This document shows positions 1 through 8,675 of a DNA stretch of 38,574 bases, in pieces. The notes below the pieces were generated by a model. That model did no database searches. It was not told where the DNA came from and saw nothing but the letters and a program-made list of their open reading frames with translations. Each line of letters starts with the position of its first letter. The first letter of the stretch is position 1. The stretch comes from an uncultured Clostridia bacterium (GTDB lineage Bacteria > Bacillota > Clostridia > Oscillospirales > Ruminococcaceae), in NCBI GenBank assembly GCA_947626755.1, contig CANQTP010000025.1, positions 1-38,574 of the forward strand. Direction: 5' to 3'. Both the position numbers and the translations under genes were made by a program.

Positions 1-54
1 AGAATGCCCTCGGACGCCTGCGTGCGGTTATGGCTTGAAGATCTTGAAAAATAA
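1..54 (+). CDS. 3' end of an unidentified upstream gene (partial)
   Basis: The window opens inside what is probably the last 17 codons of a gene, reading to a TAA at 52-54. The Leu-Glu-Asp-Leu-Glu-Lys ending uses the CTT/GAA/AAA codons common in neighbouring genes. A second frame is also open up to a TGA at 36-38, so the frame is not certain. Too little remains to name a product. An AT-rich imperfect hairpin around 53-76 may end its transcript. Confidence 0.35.
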   Translation, partial: RMPSDACVRLWLEDLEK

Positions 55-81
55 AATTTTCCGAAAAATTTTCAAAAACTA

Positions 82-110
82 TTGCAATTTGTTCGGGAAT
101 GTGTTATACT
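82..110 (+). promoter_or_regulatory. Sigma-A promoter of secG
   Basis: TTGCAA (82-87), a 17-base spacer and TATACT (105-110). A TG one base before the -10 makes it an extended -10 promoter. The same TTGCAA...GTGTTAT design appears before both Rpn genes and the CorC-like gene. Confidence 0.75.
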
Positions 111-148
111 TGATTAAATGGCGTATCTTTAAATTGGAGGTGTAAAAC

Positions 149-424
149 ATGGAATTTGGTGCTATACAGATAATCGGCGGCATTCTTATGATAATAAGCA
201 GCATTTTGCTGATAATAATTACCATAATGCAGGAGCAGAAACAGCAGGATATGAGTTCCGCACTTTCGGGGCAGAGCGATAACTTCTTCGGCAAGGGCAA
301 CGTCAGCAGTTCAAGAGAACAGGCGCTTGCAAGACTTACCAAGCTGCTTACTATTGTATTCTTCGTTGTTACGATTGCGGTAAATATTATCCCCTCTATC
401 ATAAGCAGGATAAACGCAAGCTGA
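149..424 (+). CDS. secG: SecG, preprotein translocase subunit
   Basis: Small subunit of the SecYEG protein-conducting channel in the cytoplasmic membrane; it assists SecA-driven export. The 91 residues are in the normal SecG range. They form two hydrophobic helices (about residues 5-27 and 65-86) joined by a polar Gln/Ser-rich loop with the usual FFGKG stretch near residues 46-50. The start is set by GGAGG at 136-140, 8 bases before the ATG. It has its own promoter and is closed by a strong terminator before rnr. The secG-rnr order is common in Firmicutes and supports the call. Confidence 0.93.
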   Translation: MEFGAIQIIGGILMIISSILLIIITIMQEQKQQDMSSALSGQSDNFFGKGNVSSSREQALARLTKLLTIVFFVVTIAVNIIPSIISRINAS

Positions 425-432
425 ATAAAACC

Positions 433-466
433 AAAAATCCTGTGTTTTTAACACAGGATTTTTTTA
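433..466 (+). terminator. Rho-independent terminator after secG
   Basis: A 12-bp stem (435-446 with 450-461), a three-base T loop, and a T run that starts within the descending arm. It separates secG from rnr, although rnr begins only about 15 bases later. Confidence 0.9.
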
Positions 467-478
467 TCGGAGGTCAAT

Positions 479-2614
479 ATGGCTGAAATCAAGGATATTT
501 ATAAACACAGGATCCGCGCACAGCTTATGACGCAGGCGGGCAGAAAAGGTCTGTCCTACAAACGCCTTTACGCTCTTTGCAAGGGAAGAAAGCAGAACCC
601 CGACGCTTTTGCCAAGGCTGTTGCGGAAATGAAGCGGGACGGCATTATTTTTGAAGATAAAAGCGGTATCTTCCTTTGCGAAGCGGCAGGACTTTTCTCC
701 GCGACCGTTTCCCGCGTAAACAAAACTTTCGGATTCATTGAGGACGAAGAAGGCAGGGAAGTTTTCGTCCCCGGAAAGTTCCTTTTAGGATCAATGCCGG
801 GAGACAGGGTAATGGCTCGGCTTATCCCTTCCAAGGGCGAAAGTCCCGAAGGACAGGTAGTTTCCATACTTGAAGAAGGTTTCTCAGAATTTGTGGGAAC
901 TATACAGAAGTCGGAAGGCAGGATCTGCATTCTGCCCGATACTATCTCAAAAGAGCCTATTGAAATTGCGGAACTGAAAATTCCCGTCCGCGTGGGAGAT
1001 AAAGTTCTTGCGGAAATTATCCGCAGGGGCGAAAGACATTCCGATCATCGGGCTCGTATAACAGGCATTTTCGGGGACAGCGGCAAGGCTGCTTCAAGCG
1101 CGGACGCTATACTTTACATCAACGGCATTGAAACGGAATTTCCCTATGCAGTCCTTGACGAAGCCCGTCAGGCGGAACATAAAGGGATCCCGCAAGGAGA
1201 AATTTCAAAACGCCTTGACCTGCGGGACGAGATAATTTTCACAATTGACGGCGCGGATACAAAAGACATTGATGATGCGGTCTCTTTGTCGAAAATTCCC
1301 GACGGTTGGCAGCTGGGAGTCCATATCGCCGATGTGTCGTTTTACGTAAAGGCGGGTTCGGAACTTGACAAGGACGCCATGCTCCGCGGAACTTCGGTCT
1401 ACTATGCGGACAAGGTCGTGCCCATGCTGCCTAAGGAACTTTCAAACGGGATCTGCTCCCTTAATCCGAACGAGGACAGGCTTGCATTTTCCTGCATTAT
1501 GAAGATCAGTCCTGAGGGGGAACTTGTTTCCTACAAATTCAGCAAGACCGTTATCCGCTCCCGCGTAAAAGGCGTTTACAGTGAAATTAACAAAATGCTT
1601 GACTGCATAAAAGGCGGTAGCGAGATCCCCGCTGAACTTGCGGAAAAATATGACGGTCTCACCGACAGCATACTGCTTATGGACGAACTTGCAGCGATAC
1701 TTACCGCAAACAAGCTCCGTCGAGGAGCGCCCCAGATCGACACTCCCGAATGCAAACTGATAATTGACGAAAACGGCGTCTGCACTGACGTCCGCAAACG
1801 TGAGCGGGGCAGGAGCGAACTTATAATCGAAGAGTTCATGCTTATGGCGAACACTTCCGCTGCCCGCCTTGCAAAAGAAAAGGGCATACCCTTTGTTTAC
1901 CGCGTTCACGAAGATCCCGCTCCCGAAAAAGTCCGGGAACTTGTGGACACAGTTTCGCAGATGGGGATAACTCCGCCGCATTTCACAAATGTCAAGCCGA
2001 AACATCTTGCGGAAATTCTGGAAAAAACCAAGGATTCGCCCCTTGCGCCCGTGATAAACAACATGGTTCTGCGTTCCATGGCAAAGGCGAAATATTCCGA
2101 TGAACCGCTTGGGCATTTCGGACTTGTGCTTGCGGACTACTCACATTTTACATCGCCTATAAGACGTTACCCCGATCTTGCCATACACCGCATACTTACA
2201 GATCTTTGCTATAACAAAGAATCGGAAAAATATCTCACAAAACGTTATGCGGGATTTGCGGCGGAAGCTGCAAGAAGCTCCTCGGAGTGTGAACTTGTCG
2301 CCATGCGCGTGGAGCGGGACTGCGAGGACTGCTATATCGCGGAATATATGTCAAACCATGTCGGCGAAAACTTCGAGGGGATAATTTCTTCAATACGGGA
2401 ATTCGGATTCTTTGTGGAACTTCCCAACACCGTGGAAGGGCTTGTGCGGATCGAAACGCTCCCCGACGGTCAGTACGAATTTGACGGAAAATTCACCCTT
2501 ACCCGCCTTGGAAAGCCAGTTTACCGCGTAGGGGACAAGGTAAAAGTTACCTGCGTATCGGCAAATATCTCCTCGGGACAGGTCGATTTCAACATTATAA
2601 ACGGTGAAAACTGA
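479..2614 (+). CDS. rnr: Ribonuclease R
   Basis: Processive 3'-to-5' exoribonuclease that degrades structured RNA and helps in rRNA quality control and trans-translation. The 711 residues carry the standard layout: an N-terminal winged-helix region (1-70), OB/cold-shock domains (about 72-200), the RNB catalytic domain from about residue 245, and a C-terminal S1 domain (about 628-705). The catalytic acidic cluster is present as TIDGADTKDIDDA (255-267), with Asp257, Asp263, Asp265 and Asp266 as metal ligands. GGAGG at 469-473 sets the ATG. The gene follows the secG terminator closely, so its own promoter is not obvious and it may depend on read-through. No basic Lys-rich tail follows the S1 domain, unlike E. 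coli RNase R. Confidence 0.95.
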   Translation: MAEIKDIYKHRIRAQLMTQAGRKGLSYKRLYALCKGRKQNPDAFAKAVAEMKRDGIIFEDKSGIFLCEAAGLFSATVSRVNKTFGFIEDEEGREVFVPGKFLLGSMPGDRVMARLIPSKGESPEGQVVSILEEGFSEFVGTIQKSEGRICILPDTISKEPIEIAELKIPVRVGDKVLAEIIRRGERHSDHRARITGIFGDSGKAASSADAILYINGIETEFPYAVLDEARQAEHKGIPQGEISKRLDLRDEIIFTIDGADTKDIDDAVSLSKIPDGWQLGVHIADVSFYVKAGSELDKDAMLRGTSVYYADKVVPMLPKELSNGICSLNPNEDRLAFSCIMKISPEGELVSYKFSKTVIRSRVKGVYSEINKMLDCIKGGSEIPAELAEKYDGLTDSILLMDELAAILTANKLRRGAPQIDTPECKLIIDENGVCTDVRKRERGRSELIIEEFMLMANTSAARLAKEKGIPFVYRVHEDPAPEKVRELVDTVSQMGITPPHFTNVKPKHLAEILEKTKDSPLAPVINNMVLRSMAKAKYSDEPLGHFGLVLADYSHFTSPIRRYPDLAIHRILTDLCYNKESEKYLTKRYAGFAAEAARSSSECELVAMRVERDCEDCYIAEYMSNHVGENFEGIISSIREFGFFVELPNTVEGLVRIETLPDGQYEFDGKFTLTRLGKPVYRVGDKVKVTCVSANISSGQVDFNIINGEN

Positions 2615-2632
2615 TTTTCTGTTCAGAAACTA

Positions 2633-2661
2633 TTTACTTGAACATATTTTTATATTATAAT
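2633..2661 (+). promoter_or_regulatory. Promoter of the small membrane protein / amidohydrolase / fumarase operon
   Basis: TTTACT (2633-2638), a 17-base spacer and a perfect TATAAT (2656-2661), 31 bases before the first start codon. Confidence 0.7.
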
Positions 2662-2691
2662 AGTATAAACGGCATGAAAGGAGTTTTTTAT

Positions 2692-2868
2692 ATGGAAAAG
2701 AATTATGACGAGAAAGAAGATACCCTGAATTTTTTCAGAACGGCAATACCCGTTTCGGCAGCGTTGGTGCTGTTCCTTGTTTCGGCGGGGTTTATTGCCT
2801 ATAAGCTGATAACCGCTCACCGCCATCACGAGCGCTGGAAGTATTATGACGAGTGCGGGCTTTCGTAA
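2692..2868 (+). CDS. Small single-pass membrane protein, unknown function
   Basis: A 58-residue protein with a charged N-terminus (MEKNYDEKED), one hydrophobic helix at about residues 18-40 and a basic, His-rich tail (HRHHERWK). I do not recognise a family. The start was chosen because AAAGGAG at 2677-2683 sits 8 bases before this ATG; a longer in-frame version from 2638 would start inside the promoter. It opens an operon with the amidohydrolase (12-base gap) and the fumarase subunit. The promoter and good ribosome binding site argue that it is a real gene. It could be a small regulator or stabiliser of a membrane complex, but nothing in the sequence shows which. Confidence 0.65.
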   Translation: MEKNYDEKEDTLNFFRTAIPVSAALVLFLVSAGFIAYKLITAHRHHERWKYYDECGLS

Positions 2869-2880
2869 GGGGACAAATGT

Positions 2881-4050
2881 ATGCTGATTTATAATGCCGA
2901 AATATATTCTTCCGACGGAACGGTGATGATCCCGAGGGGCTATGTCCGCTGCCATAACGGCAAGATTGCCTGCATAGGCGAGGGCAAGCCCAAAGAGAAC
3001 ATTTCCGACAAGGATGTAAATGCGGAAGGTCTGCGGCTTTATCCCGGGCTTATAGACATTCATACCCATATGGGACTTATCGGCGACGGTCAGGGCGCGG
3101 AAGGAGAGGACGTCAACGAGGACAGCGATCCCGTAACTCCTCATCTCCATACCATTGACGGATTCTGCTACACTGACGGGTATTTCTCCGATGCGGTAAA
3201 AGCGGGGATAACCTGCTGCGTTACGGGCGTTGGTTCTACAAATCCCATCGGCGGCGATCTTATTGCCGTAAAAACTGCGGGGCGTTCCCCCGATGAAATG
3301 CTTATTAAGCGCGTTGGGATAAAGTTTGCCCTCGGCGAAAATCCCAAGTCAACATTTTCCGAACGTGACGCCGCGCCCATCACAAGAATGGCAACTGCCG
3401 CACTTATCCGCGAAGCACTTTTCAAAGCTCAGAGATATATGAAAGACAAGTCGGACGCGCTTGAAAACGGCGACTCGCTCCCCGAATTTGACATGAAGTC
3501 GGAAGCACTTATCCCGCTGCTGAAAAACGAACTGAAAGCGCATTTCCACTGTCACCGCGCGGACGATATTCTCACAGCCGTGCGGATAGCGGAGGAATTT
3601 GCCCTTGACTATGTGCTTATCCACTGCACGGAAGGACACATTGCCGCGGAGATCCTCGGCGAAAAAAACGCTTCCGCCGTTGTGGGACCTGTGATCTGCG
3701 ACAGGGGCAAACCCGAACTTTCGGGGCAGACCCTTGAAAACGCGGCTATACTATTTAATAATGGCGTGAAAGTTGCCATCTGCACCGATCACCCCGAAGT
3801 GCCTATACAGTATCTTCCCGCAAGCGCGGCTTACTGCGCAAAAGCAGGACTTCCCAAAGCGGAAGCAATGCGGGGGATAACTTCCCGAGCTGCTGAAATT
3901 GCAGGAATTTCCGACAGGGTAGGGGAGATCGCCACAGGCATGGACGGGGATATGTTCCTTGCGGACGGAGATCCGTTTGATATTATGACGGACGTTAAAA
4001 TGACTTTCATAAACGGGAAAACAGTATGGGCGAAAGGAAAAACGTTATGA
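2881..4050 (+). CDS. Metal-dependent amidohydrolase (imidazolonepropionase-like)
   Basis: A 389-residue cytoplasmic enzyme of the amidohydrolase superfamily, which hydrolyses C-N bonds in a metal-centred TIM barrel. Visible metal-site signatures are DIHTHMG (His61, His63), the HFHCH region near residue 222, the IHCTEGH segment near 248, and CTDHPEV near 301 supplying the barrel-end Asp. The N- and C-terminal beta strands (ending FINGKTVWAKGKTL) form the usual composite sandwich domain. The closest group I recognise is the imidazolonepropionase-like set (COG1228); the substrate cannot be read from the sequence. No histidine-degradation genes are nearby. Its stop codon overlaps the fumarase start (ATGA), so the two are translationally coupled. 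Confidence 0.82.
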   Translation: MLIYNAEIYSSDGTVMIPRGYVRCHNGKIACIGEGKPKENISDKDVNAEGLRLYPGLIDIHTHMGLIGDGQGAEGEDVNEDSDPVTPHLHTIDGFCYTDGYFSDAVKAGITCCVTGVGSTNPIGGDLIAVKTAGRSPDEMLIKRVGIKFALGENPKSTFSERDAAPITRMATAALIREALFKAQRYMKDKSDALENGDSLPEFDMKSEALIPLLKNELKAHFHCHRADDILTAVRIAEEFALDYVLIHCTEGHIAAEILGEKNASAVVGPVICDRGKPELSGQTLENAAILFNNGVKVAICTDHPEVPIQYLPASAAYCAKAGLPKAEAMRGITSRAAEIAGISDRVGEIATGMDGDMFLADGDPFDIMTDVKMTFINGKTVWAKGKTL

Positions 4051-4895
4051 GTATTCGTGAAATAAATGTGTCGGAGATCGAAAATGCGGTAAGGGATCTT
4101 TGCATACAGGCAAATCGTTTCCTGCCGCAGTCGCTGGCGGACTGCATAGGCTGTGCAATACAAAAGGAGAAGTCTCCCGTGGGAAAGGAAGTTCTTTCCG
4201 ACTTGGTTCGGAACATTGAAGCTGCCAAGCAGGAGGAACTTGCGGTCTGTCAGGACACAGGCATGGCGGTCATCTTCCTTGACATCGGGCAGGAAGTGCA
4301 TTTTACGGGCGGTTCTCTTTATGAAGCGGTAAATAAGGGCGTTTCACGGGGATATACGGAAGGGTATCTCCGCTGCTCAATAGTTTCCGACCCCATAGAG
4401 CGCGTCAACACGGGGGATAACACTCCTGCGGTAATACATACCCGCATTGTTGACGGGGACAAGGTGTCTATATCCGTCTGCCCGAAAGGCTTCGGAAGCG
4501 AAAATATGTCGGCAATGAAGATGTTTACACCGTCGGCAACAGTGGAGGACATTGAGAATTTCGTTGTTAAAACGGCTTCAAAGGCGGGGAGCAATCCCTG
4601 TCCGCCAATGGTCATAGGCGTGGGGATAGGCGGGGATTTTGAATACTGCGCCTATCTGGCAAAAAAAGCGCTTTGCCGTGACGTTGCGGAAAAGAATCCG
4701 AAAGAATTATACAGGAACATGGAAGAGAACATTCTCCAAAAGATAAACCGCTTGGGAATAGGTCCGCAGGGTTTCGGCGGAACGGTCACCGCGCTTTCGG
4801 TGGGAATAGAACAGGCTCCGACTCACATTGCGGGACTCCCCGTGGCGGTGAACATCGGCTGCCATGTTACAAGACACGCACACAGGGATATTTAA
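4047..4895 (+). CDS. Class I fumarate hydratase, alpha subunit (orphan)
   Basis: N-terminal half of the oxygen-sensitive 4Fe-4S fumarase/L-tartrate dehydratase family (TIGR00722-type), which interconverts fumarate and malate. At 282 residues it matches the normal alpha-subunit length. The three cluster cysteines are visible: VCQDTG (Cys68), NPCPP, and IGCHVTRHA at the C-terminus. Substrate-site segments such as NTPAVIHTR are also present. The chosen ATG (4047) overlaps the previous stop and has AAAGG at 4033-4037, rather than an ATG 21 bases upstream inside the previous gene. The beta subunit, which normally follows directly, is absent here: the next 160 bases hold no gene and then a pseudogene follows. 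The partner must be elsewhere, or the substrate differs. Confidence 0.9.
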   Translation: MSIREINVSEIENAVRDLCIQANRFLPQSLADCIGCAIQKEKSPVGKEVLSDLVRNIEAAKQEELAVCQDTGMAVIFLDIGQEVHFTGGSLYEAVNKGVSRGYTEGYLRCSIVSDPIERVNTGDNTPAVIHTRIVDGDKVSISVCPKGFGSENMSAMKMFTPSATVEDIENFVVKTASKAGSNPCPPMVIGVGIGGDFEYCAYLAKKALCRDVAEKNPKELYRNMEENILQKINRLGIGPQGFGGTVTALSVGIEQAPTHIAGLPVAVNIGCHVTRHAHRDI

Positions 4896-5004
4896 TTCAG
4901 ATTATCGAAAAAGTAATTATTAAATAATTTTTAACTCATTAAAATGCCGTAGGGAATTAAATACATCAACAAATTACAGTTCGGTTACAAATGCAGGGAG
5001 ATAA

Positions 5005-5033
5005 TTGACAATGATATTTTTTGATGATATAAT
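5005..5033 (+). promoter_or_regulatory. Consensus promoter before the lipoprotein pseudogene
   Basis: TTGACA (5005-5010), a 17-base spacer and TATAAT (5028-5033): a perfect consensus. It still stands although the gene behind it is broken. Confidence 0.8.
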
Positions 5034-5059
5034 TAAGAAAAATTTTTGGGGGAATCTGT

Positions 5060-5481
5060 ATGAAACGCAAAACCGCCGTATTGATCGCCTTGTGCGCGGC
5101 AATGCTTTCCGCCTGCAATTCGGGAACAGCAGATACGGTGACGGACACTTCCGCGACAGAGACCGAAATATCCGAAACGGAAGCACTTACTACCCGCGAT
5201 ACTATTATAAAAGGATTTGAGGACGGATACGATCCCGAAGCGGGAATTGCCGATACTGTTACATAAGTATCCGAAAGTGAGACTACATTGCCGCGATATG
5301 CGAAAGCGCAAACGATCTTTACATTTATAAGATCGACACAGACACAAAGGAAATTTCCGCGGAATGCGAACTTCCAAAAGAAGGGGCAAGTTACAGCGGC
5401 GCGGGGATATTTTACAAAAACACTCTGATATACAGCAGCCAATATGATAAAACAGTCGCCGTTAAATTTCCCGACCGATAA
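5060..5481 (+). pseudogene. Decayed lipoprotein gene
   Basis: The first 68 codons encode a lipoprotein start (MKRKTAVLIALCAAMLSAC, lipobox Leu-Ser-Ala-Cys) and a Thr/Glu-rich linker, then hit TAA at 5264. In-frame codons after the stop read VSES. One base later the frame that continues to TAA 5479-5481 is clearly protein-like (IAAICESANDLYIYKIDTDT..., then a Tyr/Ser-rich end). One nonsense change plus one extra base near 5280 explains the break. The C-terminal remnant resembles a repeated beta strand of a sugar- or surface-binding propeller, but it is too short to name. Promoter, ribosome binding site (GGGGGA near 5048) and terminator are intact, so the loss is probably recent. A sequencing error is an alternative. 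Confidence 0.72.
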
Positions 5482-5496
5482 TTTCATTGTTTTGCC

Positions 5497-5520
5497 AAGC
5501 CGCCGCAGGGCGGCTTTTTT
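5497..5520 (+). terminator. Rho-independent terminator
   Basis: AAGCCGCC, GCAG loop, GGCGGCTT (5497-5516), then Ts. It closes the lipoprotein pseudogene and isolates the large transport operon downstream. Confidence 0.92.
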
Positions 5521-5568
5521 GCGTGTGCAAAAAATTTTATCTTTTTAAACAAAATTTCAGATAAATGC

Positions 5569-5616
5569 TTGACAACTGTTAGGCAAATTGATATAATAAT
5601 TGTGTAACCCTATAAT
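5569..5616 (+). promoter_or_regulatory. Two overlapping promoters of the glycan-transport operon
   Basis: P1 is a perfect consensus: TTGACA (5569-5574), 17 bases, TATAAT (5592-5597). P2 is shifted 19 bases downstream: TTGATA (5588-5593), 17 bases, TATAAT (5611-5616). The -10 of P1 and the -35 of P2 overlap, so polymerase cannot occupy both at once. About 120 bases of leader follow, including a GC-rich inverted segment (5672-5700) with no clear T run. Confidence 0.75.
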
Positions 5617-5736
5617 TTTTTTCAGTCTTTAATGTATTTTTTGTTTAATTGACATAAAATTTACACGGAACTGTGTGCGGGTTCGCTGTTCCCCCGCCCG
5701 CTTTTCCGAAAGGCTATATGAAAGGTGGTCTATCTG

Positions 5737-8658
5737 TTGTCAAGGAAAACGAATCTTACCAGAATTTTATCAGCGGCAATTGCGGTGCTGATGTGCGTTC
5801 CTACGCTTTCCGCATTCCCCGCCGCCGCCGAGGACAGCCCTCCCGCTGCCGATACCGCTGCGGAAACTTCTTCGGCTGACACAACACTGTTTACCAAACA
5901 GAAAACTTACAGCGACTATTACGACGAGATCGAAGATGTTCCCCGTCCGAAAGCAGAGGCCTTGCTTACATATGCAGGCAAGGACGATGTGGCGGAAGCG
6001 GAACTGACTTCCTATGAAGGCAAGGACAATGTCGTTGTATGGTCGAACGAAGAGGGAAGGATCGACTTTACCGTTGATGTTCCCGAATCGGGCGCTTATC
6101 AGATGGAGATCAGCTACTTCCCTATAGCCGGCGGAGCAACTACTACAGAAGTTTCCGTGCTGCTGGACGGAGTTTCGCCTTATGATACGGCAACGCGTGT
6201 GACTATGCCCCATATCTGGACCGGCGCTTATCCTATCACTACCGATTCCAAGGACAACGAAGTGCGTCCTCCGCAGGTGCAGGCTCCGAGATGGGTAACT
6301 TCAATGGCATACGACGTTGACGGTCTGTTCAACGAGCCGCTCTATTTCAACCTTGAAGCAGGTACTCATACCATTTCACTGGAATCCGAGCGTGCGTCCG
6401 TTGCTATCGAGTATATAAAACTCTGCAACACAGGCGATTACGACGCGTATGTGAAGCCTTCCGATGCCGACCTTGCAAAAAATGCAGGCGCAGCTCCCAT
6501 AAGACTTCAGGGCGAACTTTACAGCTATACAAATTCCCAGACCCTGTTCCCTACATATGACAGAGGTTCTTACCTCACCGAACCCTCCCACCCTTCAAAA
6601 CAGCGCTATAATACCGTGGGAGACGGCACATGGGATACTGCCGGTCAGACCATCACATGGGAAATGAACGTTGAAACAGCGGGATATTATAAGATAGGTA
6701 TAAAAGCCCGTCAGAACGAGCTGAGAGGTCTTTATACCAACAGACGCCTCTACATTGACGGAAAAGTCCCCAACGATAAACTTTCTCAGATCAAATTCTA
6801 CTACTACGACGACTGGATCATGGTCGTTCCCACAGATGATAACGGCGATCCCGTCTATGTTTATCTTGACGCAGGAAAGCATGAACTTGCTCTGGAGGTT
6901 ATCCCGGGCGAGATAGGCGAGTCCATGCGCCGCCTTGACAGCATCGTGTATACCGCCAACCAGTATTATATGCAGATACTGATGATAACAGGTCCTTCTC
7001 CCGATAAATATACAGACTATTACGTTCACAGGGAGATCCCCGAACTGGTGGATACGTTCACGATCCTTGCAAATGAACTCCTTGCAGAGGAAGAAAAGAT
7101 CGAGGCTCTTGCAAATCAGAAAGGTACTGAAGCTGCCGCTCTGGAAAGACTTGCTACAGTGCTTGAAAACGGCGCGAAACGTCCTATCAAGATCCCCGAT
7201 ATGATCTCAAACAACTCCATCAAGGATAATGTAAACTCGGTTTCTTCATGGATGAGACAGTACCGTGAACAGCCGCTGGAAATAGACTTTATCGAACTTA
7301 CCCCCGCAGACGGAGAATTCACTTCCGTCAAGGAGAAATTCGGCAAGAGCATTGCTTTCAGCTTCAAGGGCTTTATAAACTCCTTCTTTGAGGATTACAC
7401 AGTACTTTCCGACACAACGGGAGATTCTATCAACGTATGGGTATCCCTTGCGCGTGATCAGGCGACAGTTATCAAGCAGATGACCGATGCGGACTATAAC
7501 CCCAACCACAATGTACAGGCTTCTATAAACCTTGTACAGGGCGCTATCATGGAAGCCGTTCTTGCGGGCAAAGGTCCTGACGTTGCACTGTTTGTGGGCG
7601 GCGAATTCCCCGTAAACCTTGCAGTCCGTGATCTGATACTCCCGCTTAATGATTTCCCGGGATATGACGAGGTAGTTTCACGTTTTCAGGATAATGCAAC
7701 AGTGCCTTATACGTTTGACAATAAGGTCTATGCGATACCGCTGAACAGAAGCTTCCCGATGATGTTCTACCGCAAGGATATGCTTGCTCAGGTGGGAATT
7801 TCCGAACCGCCCGAGACCTGGGACGATCTTATTGATATGCTCCCCGCTATCCAGAGAAAATATATGCAGCCCGGTCTGATACTTCCGACCATCGTTTCAG
7901 GCGGTAACTCCGTTTCCCCTGCAACAGAAGCGGGACACACCTTCGCAATGCTGATGCTGCAATCCGGCACTAACTATTATAATGACGAACAGACAGCTAC
8001 CAACTTCGACTCTCAGGCAGCGGTAGACGCATTCGCTACCTGGACGGATTTCTATAACATCTATAAATTCGATCAGACTTACGATGCGTTTACGCGTTTC
8101 AGAACAGGCGAAGCACCTATAGTTATCCAGAACTACTGCACATTCTACAATCAGCTCAACGTTGCGGCTCCCGAGATCAAGGGACTGTGGGATTTCTGCG
8201 CGGTTCCCGGAACGCTCCGCGAGGACGGAACAGTCTCCCACGCCGCCAACTCCAACGGTTCGGGCGCAGTTATCCTTACAAGCTGCTCCAACCCCGACGC
8301 CGCATGGGATTTCATCGAATGGTTCACCGAGACTGACACAATGATAGAATACGGTCAGAACATAGAAGGCGTTATGGGACCGATGGGACGTTTCGACAGC
8401 GCAAACATTGATGCTCTGAAAGAACTCAACTGGTCAAACAAAGACCTTGAAAAGATCCTCTTCCAGATGAATCAGCTTGAAGAAATACCGATCATTCCTT
8501 CCGCTTACGTTGTAACACGAAGCATAATGAACGCTTTCAGATCTGTTGTAAACGATAAGGAAAACGCCCGCGAAACTCTCCGCTGGTACAATATCGACAT
8601 CAACAGAGAGATCACGAGAAAGAGAGAAAATCTCGGACTCGATGATAAAGATGAATAA
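5737..8658 (+). CDS. Extracellular solute-binding protein with two N-terminal carbohydrate-binding-like modules
   Basis: Exported substrate receptor of a sugar ABC importer; 973 residues, more than twice a normal MalE-type protein. Order: signal sequence (1-32, ending FPAAAED), a low-complexity Ala/Ser/Thr linker, two beta-sandwich modules (about 85-230 and 255-410) that read like CBM6/35-type folds (e.g. GAYQMEISYFP and AGYYKIGIKA strands, LEAGTHTISLE and LDAGKHELALE), a helical linker (430-520), and a family 1 solute-binding domain (about 560-960) with DVALFVGGEFP, KVYAIPLN and the NPDAAWDFIEWF hinge motif. No clear lipobox is present, so attachment may be by an uncleaved signal or through the modules. 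The TTG at 5737 is preferred because AAAGGTGG (5721-5728) lies 8 bases before it; an upstream GTG would sit inside that site. First gene of the operon. Confidence 0.88.
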   Translation: MSRKTNLTRILSAAIAVLMCVPTLSAFPAAAEDSPPAADTAAETSSADTTLFTKQKTYSDYYDEIEDVPRPKAEALLTYAGKDDVAEAELTSYEGKDNVVVWSNEEGRIDFTVDVPESGAYQMEISYFPIAGGATTTEVSVLLDGVSPYDTATRVTMPHIWTGAYPITTDSKDNEVRPPQVQAPRWVTSMAYDVDGLFNEPLYFNLEAGTHTISLESERASVAIEYIKLCNTGDYDAYVKPSDADLAKNAGAAPIRLQGELYSYTNSQTLFPTYDRGSYLTEPSHPSKQRYNTVGDGTWDTAGQTITWEMNVETAGYYKIGIKARQNELRGLYTNRRLYIDGKVPNDKLSQIKFYYYDDWIMVVPTDDNGDPVYVYLDAGKHELALEVIPGEIGESMRRLDSIVYTANQYYMQILMITGPSPDKYTDYYVHREIPELVDTFTILANELLAEEEKIEALANQKGTEAAALERLATVLENGAKRPIKIPDMISNNSIKDNVNSVSSWMRQYREQPLEIDFIELTPADGEFTSVKEKFGKSIAFSFKGFINSFFEDYTVLSDTTGDSINVWVSLARDQATVIKQMTDADYNPNHNVQASINLVQGAIMEAVLAGKGPDVALFVGGEFPVNLAVRDLILPLNDFPGYDEVVSRFQDNATVPYTFDNKVYAIPLNRSFPMMFYRKDMLAQVGISEPPETWDDLIDMLPAIQRKYMQPGLILPTIVSGGNSVSPATEAGHTFAMLMLQSGTNYYNDEQTATNFDSQAAVDAFATWTDFYNIYKFDQTYDAFTRFRTGEAPIVIQNYCTFYNQLNVAAPEIKGLWDFCAVPGTLREDGTVSHAANSNGSGAVILTSCSNPDAAWDFIEWFTETDTMIEYGQNIEGVMGPMGRFDSANIDALKELNWSNKDLEKILFQMNQLEEIPIIPSAYVVTRSIMNAFRSVVNDKENARETLRWYNIDINREITRKRENLGLDDKDE

Positions 8659-8675
8659 GAATGGAGGGTCAACCT

